Shown here: one piece after another, positions 45,310 to 55,771 of the stretch | Numbering within the stretch: the stretch's first letter is position 1 | Layout: each line of letters opens with the position of its first letter | Assembly: GCF_000005505.3 (NCBI RefSeq) | Contig: NC_016133.3 | Location: forward strand, 11,780,001 to 11,844,000 | DNA from: Brachypodium distachyon | Taxonomy: Eukaryota > Streptophyta > Magnoliopsida > Poales > Poaceae | DNA: 64,000 nucleotides | Direction of reading: 5' to 3' | The notes under the pieces: model-generated | The model's input: the letters and a program-made list of their open reading frames with translations, nothing else | What the model was told of the DNA's origin: nothing | The model's database searches: none | Translations under genes and position numbers: made by a program

Positions 45310-47744
45310 TAGAGTCTAAATATAGAAAATATGTTGAAGGACAATTGATAATTAATGTATGTCAGTGGCATATCTCCCTTCGTCTTAATTAGACTGATGA
45401 TGACGATGCACTCCTCAGTTAGGTGCATTAGAAATACAAATTAATTATAAATAATTACAAGATTGCTTGAGTTCAAGTTTTTGTCTTGTGGAATAAAATA
45501 AACAATGTACAAGAGAGGAATATTAAGAAAATAAAACAACAGGTCGATTCCGTTAGGGGCTCACTTGAACAATATATCAATTCCATTTCATTTTCATTTG
45601 TTGTATGATGCAATTTCAAGTTTGTATCCTTCACTCTCTTTTTTCTTATCTTTTTCACACTAAAACTAAGGAAACAACAAACCGTAGGTGAGTTTTCTTC
45701 TTTTTACCTTGAAATTGACAAAGTCGCCACTGATGCCTCGCTATTAACGAGTACGTCACCTGCCACTAGAAGGATAATCCCCATTAAATGAGATACACAA
45801 TGCGTCAAATCCGAGATTAATTTGATCACTGGTGGATTTGAGGTACAAGTACAACCAACATTCTAACCAGTAACCATCCAACCAATGGCTGGTTATGTTG
45901 TCTCAACTTTTATTATTTAGCTAGGATAGGAATTAATGGTCTCTATTATAACAAGAACCCCAACAACCTAAGCAATCTAGCCAAAATGAATCCTAAGCAA
46001 GCTAAAAATAGAACATTATTTTTCTGGCTAGATTGTCTGGCCATGTGTACGTACATGCTCAAGTATTGACCTCAAAATGATCAAGATTTTTGTTAAGAGT
46101 GTACAAGTGTACAGGACAATCTAGCTATTATATCTATTTGAGGTTAAATTTAAGAAATGTCCTTAATTTAGTCACAGGACAGTTATTTGAAAGACATAAG
46201 CTAACTGTGGGCATGCCGCAGGTAATTAAGCAGTCGATACTGCTCTTCCTGCAATGATCATTAGCTGAACATATATGCTCCAAAGTGTGGCCTATAGCTG
46301 CAGCATGCAGTGTACTTTCAGAAGGAGGGTATTTCCTTGTTCAGCAAAGAGTACTCTGCTGCTGCTGAATGCTAGTCCCAATGCAACCAGCTAGCAGGCA
46401 TGCTAGGAGGACTCTGATCCTCTCTTCTTCCTGCTGCAGCTGCTAGCTTCAGCATGCCTGCCTGCCTTCAGTGTACTCTGAGTGAGAAAGACAGAATTAA
46501 TCATGGCACTCGGAGAGAAAGAAAGGGTGTAAAAAGATGTCTGCAGAGAGAGAGAGAGAGAGGGGAAGAGATGTACTACTTAGTTAACCAAGCTTTGCAT
46601 TGCATTGCAGTTAGGAAATCAAAAAGAAAGGGGGGAAAGCTGTGGCGTTTCAGGAGTGTGATAGCGATGTATGGGGATCTGGTATCTGATCTCATATGAT
46701 GCAGGATTGCTTGCATGATCTGATCATCGAGGGGGGATGGCACTGAATCGAATGCAAACCCCTTCAATTTCTGCATATGCATCAGAGTGCGCCAAAGGGA
46801 AAAGGAAAGAAAAGGCTGCAAACCATAGTACTCCTACTTTCTTTTTTTGCCTCTCGTTCCATAATGCATGCATGCATCCATTGGCTTTTCGATCCAGAGA
46901 AAACAAAGGTTCGCTAGTTAATGATCATGACAGAATTTGCAACTCCCTAAACAAACACATGACATTGTACATTCATGAGTTTTCTCAATCAAACTGACCA
47001 TCAAGAAAAAAGCAGTACTACTACATTGAAAAGGAAGATACTTAATTAATAGGGTGATACATGTATTTCAGTGCACAGCTAGGATAGATCACATGACATG
47101 CATGATGTGTCAATAGGCATCATCGTCATTATCATTCGGAATGGTGCAGTGAAATGACTGAAATGCTACTGGTATCTATCTAGCTAGCTAGCTATCTATA
47201 GCTAGCTGCAGGGTCAGAGTGAAGCAAGAAGATGCATGATATTGTACAGTATGCAGGAGAGGAGACCAGAGGTAGAATAACAAGGGGGATGTTTAGCTTC
47301 CCAAGGCCAAATGCACATGACCCTGCATGCAGAATCCATCTGGTCAAACTCAAAGTGCTTAACCAAGTGCATCAGCTTTAGCCTGATGATCTACCTCTGC
47401 TGCTGCTGCTGCCTGAAACTGCATGCAGGCAGGAATCCAGTCTAATTTCTTTTCTGAAAAGGAATCCTGTCTAATTTGAAACTGAATTCAGGCCTAGCTA
47501 TAGCCACCTATACAGCACACAGCTTGTAGGTTAGCTAGGTGTTGAGAGCATCTCATCTCATTTGTTTCATTCATGATGGCTTTAGTTTCTTTCTGCTGGG
47601 CAATGGACATGGCTGTGTATTCACGAGGCGTGTTTGTTTTCTCACACATACCAATAAATCGAAATCTTTCCACCGGTGGATATGTAGCTTCATTTTTTAT
47701 GCGTCCTTTCATGAGCCCAGCCTCCCAGCTTTTACCTGCTTGGC

Positions 47745-47784
47745 CTATAGCATGCAGTATTGCTCTATAGCATGCAGTATTGCT
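47745..47784 (+). repeat. Perfect 20-bp tandem duplication
   Basis: The unit ctatagcatgcagtattgct occurs at 47745 and 47765. Confidence 0.95.
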
Positions 47785-49410
47785 CATTTGGGTTGCTGAT
47801 ATTTTAATAATTTCAGCTGCTGTACTGATCCATCGACCGAATGAAATCAAGCGCGGCTCATGTAGACGGATAGGGGGAGTTGAAAAAGACACGCCTCACG
47901 GAGGGAGTACTCTATGTATACTGCCTCTGACCTGGTGAGAGACAGACCAACCAATCCACAGTGTGTAAGCACAAGAACAGGAGCATTGACAATTATATGT
48001 TCCGAGGAATTGTCTGATTGGACAACATATGTATATCTCAGGTCAAGTAGTAGTATTACTAATCTATTTCAGAGACACTGTAGCTGTTCATGGTACTCTT
48101 CTGTGTACTATACTCCGGTACTCTATTTCAGAGTAGTATCTAGTAGTAGACTCCGATTCAGCCTAGCTATATAGTATAATTTGCTAGTTAATTTGCCAAA
48201 AAAAATATCTTGTTTTTCCACTATGTATATTTACTCAAAAGTATGGAGCATTTATTTTATTTATAGATAACAGTTCATAGTAGAAAACTTTCAGGTCGTA
48301 GTGTCATCCAATTAATATTCAGGCAGTAACAGGAGCATCTCAGATGCTTTCAGATAACTAATTAGTTAGAAGGTCCTTGTAAAAGGTCTAATGAGCAAGC
48401 AAGAGGAGCAAATTAAATTAGAGAATAGTCAGATTCGAAACACTTATATCCAGGTAAATTCAGCCGCCTTTTTTTTAGAGGAAGTAAATTCAGCCGCCTA
48501 GTCTGAACCTCATTCATCCTGTGTTTTAGGCTTTTAGCACGTGAGGCCCACCCACCCCATTTGGGCCCAAGACTTGTCTGAATTTGGCCCAAACGGTTTC
48601 CAGGTCCTGGTCTTAAATTAACTTTCGTGAAGAATAAATCTGAAAATATTATATAGAAATGGATAGTCATACCAAAGTGTAAGTGTTAAAATACTTCGTG
48701 AGTAAATAATGGAAAGTCCAAGCTCAATAAATCAGATTTTTAACTATGTTTAATAATGCTATCTTTAGGCAACAAACATCCAAGTTGCACAATGGATCAA
48801 GTAGTGATTAAGACGTGTAACATATATTAACATAAATTTTAGTTTGATAAGTAAAACTATCTTTGCGGATAACTAAGCTTAATTTGTGCTCACTGGCGAT
48901 ATGACAAGCACACTAATTAAGAAACATACCAAACCAAACCTCTCTGGTTAATTGCTATGAAATTGCAAGTGGCTCAATGATCATTGTCATCCTCATCCTC
49001 ATTTTCTAATAGATCGATTAGGTTCAAATCATGCTTTCTCCGTTTTCGTGTCTTGTGGCCAAGCAAGAGGAAAACAACAAAAGATGTAGGAACTATAGAA
49101 GAAGAAATAAGATTCTTGGTGGTTGTTGTTGTGAAAGCATGAATGGTGTTGCCACCTTTTTGGTTCTCCTCTTTTAACAAGAGTTTACAAATCTTAAAGC
49201 AGATAAACGATTCCTCTGATACATCCAACCCACTAATCAAGAACTACAAGGGCATGAAAACATACAACACAGACATTTGTTGACAGGACAGCTTTAATTT
49301 TCTTTTAAAAGGAGTCTAGGACTAAACACCATTACAAGGCAAAGATAGGTTAACTAGCTCATGTAGTAGAAGAGTAGTAGCTATGTACAATAATCAGCCA
49401 TCCTTGTGTT

Positions 49411-51073
49411 TCAGGTGGATTTCAGGCTCTCCAGCTGGTGCTTAACCTGCAAATTAATTAACCTCATCTTCATGCATTGCAAGACTAGTTGATTAAGGAG
49501 ATGTACAGGTAAATGGATCACTGACCAAAATGGCATTGATCTCCTCTAGCAGAGGATGAACAATGGAGACCAAGATCATCACATCTCCTGCAAAGTCCTC
49601 AAGGTCCTGGCAGTCTCCCATCAACAACTGCATGAAGATCTCCCTGTCTGGAATGAGACTCAGTGCTACCTGACAGTTTGCAACTATGCTCAACAGATTA
49701 GGTCTGTGGATACAAATGGAAACCAGCTCGGAATATTAACGTAAGCGTACAAATGATGAGCTAGATTTTTCAAGTAAACAATCTTTAGAAAACTGCAAGA
49801 TTTTTCATGTAGATTGATATGTAATTCTGCAGAAGTTATGTTGATCATGAAAAGTGTGTGAACTGATCATACCCTGTAGGCAGCTGATGAGATCCATCCA
49901 TGGAATGGCTTCAGGGTGCTCTTGTATGCTTCTTCTACCATCTCTTTCAGACTAACCTCTGAGTTCTTCATTAATCTCTCCAGTAAATTTATTGAAAATT
50001 TCATTGACCTAAACCAGACGCGTTTAGCGACACTTGAGAAATAATTCTTGCGACAGAATTGACATATATATGGTACTATAAAAGAAGATGAACATAAAGT
50101 GCGTGTAATTTAACTTACCTAGCCAGCCAGATAATAGTCCTGGTGCAGCTGTTGGTCTTCTTTGAGATTCCTTCCTCCACTTCCCCAGTCACGATTGCCG
50201 TCAAACTCGCATATTTCGACGGTTCTCTCGCATGAAAATCTTGTAATCTCTGCAAATAATTCACATGCGGATTTTGTCCATTCTCATTTGCTTATCAATA
50301 TGAACAAATGCAATGCAGAATGCAGGGCACCAAGGGAGTAAGTTAACTGGTTGCATACAAAGAGCAATTAATCACCTGGACATTTTGCTGAATGTCTTGC
50401 CTCAGTACCAGTAAAGTCGGTCCAATCTCATCTTTGACGGCAAAAACAAAGCATTTGTCAGTTCAAATTGACTTTCAGGGTTATATTTTTAGATGATCAC
50501 TTGATTTTAAAGATACAGATGGAAAACAAATGTTTGAAACAGAGCAGCTCTGAAGAAATCAAAGTTCAGCTCCCACAAATTCAGTTTCAGTTTCACATTT
50601 CAGTCTATTTTGTGTTCCCCTTTAACCCCACTTCAGGTGGGCAGTTCCATTCGCATGCTTCATGACAGAAAATATTCCAGGATCCTTCCAACAATATATA
50701 ATTTAAAGTTATAACAAGACACAGAAAAGCATATACAAGTAAAAAAATGCTTCTCTCTAGAACAACAAAACAGAAGGGTTCCTTTTTTCTTTACAGGGAA
50801 GACTTTTATTGATCAAGAATGGAAAAACAGCAAGATATATATTTTCATATGGAATAATTAATATTGAGTAGGTAACTAACCAAGGACATGAAGGAGCTGT
50901 TTGGATACACAGATGAGATCCATGGTGGACGACCTAATTTGCTGTTGCTGCTGCTCTTGCTCCTGCTGATCCTGCTCTCCATCTCCTGAGCTGAGTAAGC
51001 AGAGCTCTTCCATGGCCATCCTCAGCTCAGATTTGCCCCTCTCCATCTTCTCCCTTTCCCTCTCCCTCTCCAT
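49411..51073 (-). CDS. Glycolipid transfer protein (GLTP/ACD11-fold) domain protein, six exons
   Basis: Exons, in transcript order: 51073-50881, 50431-50376, 50249-50119, 50008-49873, 49669-49526 and 49446-49411. All have GT/AG borders and consistent phases, giving 231 residues. Proteins of this fold carry sphingolipids between membranes; ACD11 of Arabidopsis moves ceramide-1-phosphate and restrains cell death. Residues equivalent by spacing to the human GLTP head-group contacts (D48, N52, K55, W96, H140) are D77, N81, R84, W124 and H163, the last in LKPFHGWIS. R120 aligns with an ACD11 phosphate-site Arg. An N-terminal region of about 60 residues, acidic and Gln-rich, precedes the domain. 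The ATG at 51073 opens exon 1; a second in-frame Met ten codons later is also possible. The lipid carried cannot be decided from sequence. Confidence 0.88.
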
Positions 51074-51122
51074 CTCTCCTAGATACTAGCTTAACTTGAT
51101 ATCTGGCTCAACTAATCCCCTG

Positions 51123-51130
51123 CTTATATA
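51123..51130 (-). promoter_or_regulatory. TATA box of the GLTP-fold gene
   Basis: On the minus strand the sequence reads TATATAAG, about 50 bases before the ATG at 51073. This implies a very short 5' UTR. Confidence 0.6.
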
Positions 51131-52331
51131 CACACACACTGCAAAGCTCATTTGCTGCCATTTCTTGGGACAAATGATGGGTCAACTTCTTGAATGTATT
51201 TTTAAACTTGTAATAATTGTTATGTCCTGGAGCTGTTCTCCTTCACACCCCTATGTGTCAAGTCAGAGAAGCAAATGGTGTATTATATTGGGAGTAAAAT
51301 AAGAGGCGGTGGCTCTGTCGCCTAGCTTACGATGGTTTTAAATTTATTTGACGCAGTTGTCACGGACTTGTTTAACAGTAGTTACCACATCTCCTTGTAC
51401 TATTTGTGCTGTAATTAAACCCTTGGAAATTAATCTGCATATAAGCCTCCAGGTTGCAAGAAAAATAAAATAAAAACAGAGTTCTTCTTACGAAAAGTCG
51501 TATGCTGGTATAATGTGGACTTCTGTAAAACAGCAAGTTGTGTTCTTTTTTTCCTTTGGAGATTGTTGCAAGGAACATGCGAGAAAAAGCTTCTGAGACT
51601 TTTTAGGTAATGGAAGCGGACTGTAAGATAGAAAATGAACTATTACTTCACTATTTCCCCAGTTTCCAGCGCAATCATCGGACCAGAAAATAACCATTTC
51701 GAGGTGAAAGAAATGTGTGAAGGAAATAACATCTACAGAGATGATGGAAACCTTAACTTCTCCAGACGAATCATCACTCATGAGTGACAAAGTAGGAGAA
51801 TATGAATAAGCATGGCATATTATCAGATAGATTTTCCGTGTTCTGCTTTAATTAACAAAGGAATATATATGTGATCATCATGTCATCATCTAGTCCGAAA
51901 AGAAATAATCATGTCATCATCGATCGCGTATCCCAACTGTTAATTTGCTATTTTCATTGATTGGTCGATGTGAATCTCCTACATAGTTAACTTAGCATCG
52001 ATTCTTCCGGTGCTGGCAGAATCTATCAATGTTAGCTTCGACTCTTACGCGATAACTAAACTATATCTACCAACCTCCAAAGAAAAAAGAGTTCTTCTAC
52101 TCTGCTCACATGTTTTCATGCCTTTCGACTGATTGGCAAGGTACATTAATTAATTCAAGTACGTCATGACGTGACATTATTTCGTACAATCAACTAATAA
52201 TATGGTTCTTCTGATCATTATCCATTTCAATCAGTGGCTCTAGCTAGTTACTACTCCGTGAAATTGAAAGTATATATACTGAATATAGTATATGCTAGCG
52301 CGAAAGACCACCTGATTACCGGAAGATTAAG

Positions 52332-52948
52332 GGTGTGTTTGGTGGCCCGGGTGAATCCAGATTCACTCTCCCACTTGAGATATGATGACCTCGTACAAGC
52401 TGGCCTGAGATTTTTTTTGGTGTTTGATAGCCCATATGTGTTGAGAGAAGTTGGACTAATACTTTGTTTGGTAGCATGATGAGTTGAGATTAGAGCAGTC
52501 CAAAACATTTATACAAAGGTCCCTAAACAAAAACAAGAAAAGCAATCGGGTCCAAGCTTCAGCCATGAGGAGGGACGGCGACCTTCAGCCATGGGGAGGG
52601 GAGGGGGCGGCCAGCGGCGTCCTGGGGCGGCCAGGGGAGGGGGCGATGACAGCCAGGAGGGCGGCGTTCAGAGTAGGGGGAACGAGTTCTTGTTCGGGAG
52701 CAAATGAGGGGCACGAGAGAAAGTCTGGGGATGCGCTGGTGGTCCCCGAGATGGATTGCAGGATGGACTCAGGTTGGCGGGGGTGTGAAGCTCGATTCGA
52801 GCTTCACAACCGGGCCAGGCTGAGGGGCATTTTTCGTATGACGTGGGCTAATCTCTACACGTCCTATCCAAGCTAACAAACACAATCTGAGTTGAAAAAG
52901 TGGGACGAGAAGAGATTTTCTGGATGGATTCAGGCCACCAAACACACC
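52332..52948. mobile_element. Non-autonomous DNA transposon with GGTGTGTTTGGTGGCC ends
   Basis: About 617 bases. The left end ggtgtgtttggtggcc is mirrored by ggccaccaaacacacc at the right. Inside, gaatccag and ctggatggattc are also partly inverted. The interior has a GC-rich segment without a transposase. The flanks (gattaag and ataaagt) do not give a clean target duplication, so hAT versus another superfamily is undecided. Confidence 0.7.
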
Positions 52949-54169
52949 ATAAAGTTCTTATACCAGATATAGTAAGGACCTGACTACCTGAAGGTAAACT
53001 AGCTAGCTACCTGAACCTACCTACAGAATCTGTCTAGGATGATTATTTTTTCCCTAAAAGGGGGAATCAGTTGTTTGAGAAAGAAAAAGAGTTATGCCAC
53101 ACATATAGAAATTAATGGTGTACCCCAATATCAGAATCTAACATTTAGCTAGTAGTTTATTTTTTTACCAAGAAAACAATTATTACCACGACAAGAATTT
53201 AGAAACGGAGGGAGTGGCTAATTTATTTGGGTTTAAATCCGAAAGAAATTGATAATCAAGCGTAATATGTTTGGTTATAGTAAAGTAGAGAATAGTAAGT
53301 TAAAAACTGGACTGGGCCGGGCCCTGGTGGGCTTGTAAGCAGAGAAAGCAGGGTTGATTCGTTGGTGGGACAAATAAATATCAGGCCCAGAACATAACAG
53401 AACAGAGAAGGACGAAATGCGCCGAACCTGCTAAATTGCTAATGAATCGCTCTGTGCAACAAACAGATCCATCGAATCGAATCGAAGAGAGGTCGGTGGA
53501 TCGTCTGCCACAGGTTAGTGCCATTACTTAGCTAATTAAGTGAGCACAAAGCAGGTTGTGTTAGTGTCATTACTACCGAAGTTTGACCTTAGCATGGTCT
53601 TTAATTAATTACCATTCCACAGATCCACTCATCATGCATTGAACTGAACAAGCTAGGAAGCCCCAATTATTCTCCTCTTAATTTAATTCTTAATTGCGTC
53701 TGGCCGGTGAGATTATCTAGCTACCTCTCTCTCTCCAGATTCCGAAATAAATTACGAGTCTCTTAGCTAGATCTCAGGTACCAGCCTGCATGCTCAGCTA
53801 GCTAGCTGTGTGGCGATTGGATTGGATCAACATCTGGCACTTTCAATCAGCATCGTCATCACACATGTAGACTGTAGTATACCACTGACAGAGACCGTTA
53901 ACATCCGCCGGCGCTTGCCTGGCCTGCTGTCTGATCGCAACTGCTAGCTGCCTGCCTGCCTGCTTCCCAAAAACTACAGGGATTAAAACCCTGATGCAAA
54001 AGCAGCTTGAGCTAATTCACCAGACAGGCAAAGCCCTACTGTAATCCCTGCTCCGTACGTCTCTCAAGACTGCCCACATTGTCAGTGAGTGAGCCAGTGA
54101 GCTACAGCAAGCTCTTTCAAGTCCAGCTCGCTAGCTTTATTAACTTAAGCTCAAGCTTGATTAGGCTTC

Positions 54170-54350
54170 GGGCGCGGCGCCAAGGGGCCCACCCCCCATG
54201 TGCTGCCGCCGGCTTCAGTCCACACTCTACTTCACTCCACGCGGCGGCCGTTGTCTCTAGACCGACTGGGACCACCTCCGGGTCCCACGTGTCGGCAACA
54301 CGCGGGTGGGCCCCACGGCCCGACCCGCCACACGCGCCGGCCGGACGGCT
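54170..54350. promoter_or_regulatory. GC-rich promoter-like island with a G-box and GGGCCC motifs
   Basis: It contains a CACGTG G-box core at 54286-54291 within ggtcccacgtgtcgg, and gtgggccccac at about 54305-54315. Grass promoters commonly have such motifs, but no coding gene starts here. The overlapping ORFs on both strands (54079-54557) look like composition artefacts. Confidence 0.3.
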
Positions 54351-55771
54351 TTGCTCTTTTTTTCTTTTCTTTTCTCTCGCTACGTTTCTTTTGCATATAG
54401 GTCCTCTACAGTGCGTTGCCATGTTTCTTTTTGTGCCTCCAACACCCTTTCTACTGTACTGTATTTCTTTGGTCCTGGAACACGGTTTTTGCTTGACTGG
54501 CTGGCCGAGATAGGCAAGAGGACTTGGAATTGGAAGACTTGGTAAGATGGCACTCACTCACTCCATCGTTATCACGACAAATGGCACTCTCACTCCGACT
54601 CTGTCATGCGTGTTGTGGATCCAAATATGAAACACCAACAATGCTTGGAACAGGTCCACGCAGACCAATTTTTCGGAGCAAACACTCACTCCATCATGCG
54701 TAGAAATGCATGCCCGTTTACATTTGATCTTTGAATTTCAGTTGACCTAAACGACTCTCCGTGCCAATTTCCCAGCAATATCTCGACTAAATATAGTTCC
54801 ATACCCCGTTATCTCTATTCATGATTTATTCCCTTCCGCTCGAGGGATATGATTGATCGATAAAATTTGACACGACAATTGCATGCAGCGATAAAGTTCA
54901 GGTATGCATATGTTTTGACATTAAAATTCGATAACGCATCCAAAAAAAAGAGAGACAAATTTAGTTATGAATTGTATGGAATAGCATTCACGCATTGATT
55001 TGGTACTAATTAATCGCCTTGAATATTTCTCTTTGTTTTCTGACTATCACAATTTGTCAATTTTGATCTATTATAACTTGCTAGGTTTATGCGATGTGAA
55101 TTTGGAAACCGAAAAGAGCAGAAAATCTGTACCATGCCTTCTTGACTAGCAGAAGACTTTTGTGTGCAAGTGCAAAGACACAAGTCGTCCACAAATGCTC
55201 TGTCAAGCATTCTTTGACTGCCATTTGGGCCGATAATCTAACACCCGAAGAGACAGGGTGCAATCTGCAAAATCCAGAGCCAGAAAAAACGTTGCATTGA
55301 AATTTCCAATAACCTTATTGCCTTCCTTCCAGTTCCAGAGCCGCCTCCTCTCTCCTCTCCTCCTTCGTCCCCAACCCATCCTTCTCTCGCATCCCAGTGA
55401 GATCACTGCGCTACATGGCTCCGCCGCCGCCCACGACGGCGACGAGGCACTAGCGACGCATCTCGAGGCAGCCGCAGCCGATCCGGGTTCGTGCCTTGCT
55501 ATTGCCTCTCTCTCCTTTTCTCGTTCCCCTCCAAGCAATCGATCTTGTGCTGTAGATTGGTATCGATTCTTCTTTTACTTCTTTTCCCCTTCTCCTCCCG
55601 GAAGAATGTTCTTTTCGTGCTTGCGGACTGCGTTTTTGTTTCGCGAGATTTGTGGTCGAAAAGAGGGATTTTTTTGGGGGGGCGCTCTTTTACTCACCTG
55701 TGCTGTGTCGAATCAGGGCTTGGATTTTCTCGGAGGAAGAAGAAGGAAAAAATCGTAGCGTGGACAAGAAG

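Larger units (their letters stand above)
39355..49410. other. Gene-poor region (about 10 kb) 5' of the HECATE-like gene
   Basis: AT-rich spacer with Stowaway elements, a CT microsatellite and abundant CATGCA and TAGCTAGC palindromes. Near 39820-39950, strings such as gacccaaacagac and gtttgggtcgg look like a grass DNA-transposon remnant. Small ORFs (for example minus strand 47494-47892 and 48974-49240) show no recognisable domain. No RNA gene was recognised. Confidence 0.55.
51131..55771. other. Divergent spacer between the GLTP-fold gene (-) and the TOL gene (+)
   Basis: It holds one large non-autonomous element (52332-52948), a Stowaway end fragment near 53205, and a GC-rich island at about 54170-54350. 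The last few hundred bases are the TOL 5' UTR. A likely 5' UTR intron ends with the acceptor at 55716. Confidence 0.5.

Noticed and set aside
47494..47892. Minus-strand ORF of 132 residues in the gene-poor region
   Set aside because: No recognisable domain; mixed composition; crosses a young 20-bp tandem duplication.
48974..49240. Minus-strand ORF of 88 residues with a hydrophobic stretch and a basic/acidic tail
   Set aside because: Just downstream of the GLTP-fold gene stop and plausibly 3' flank; no homologue known to me. A small protein cannot be fully excluded.
28694..49410. Search by eye for conserved plant miRNAs (miR156, 159, 160, 164, 166, 167, 169, 171, 172, 319, 390, 393, 396, 399)
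   Set aside because: No mature sequence was matched; apparent similarities stopped after about ten bases. A folding-based search was not possible.
54079..54557. Overlapping ORFs of 144 and 146 residues on opposite strands
   Set aside because: Both follow from GC-rich composition; neither shows a family motif or splice context.
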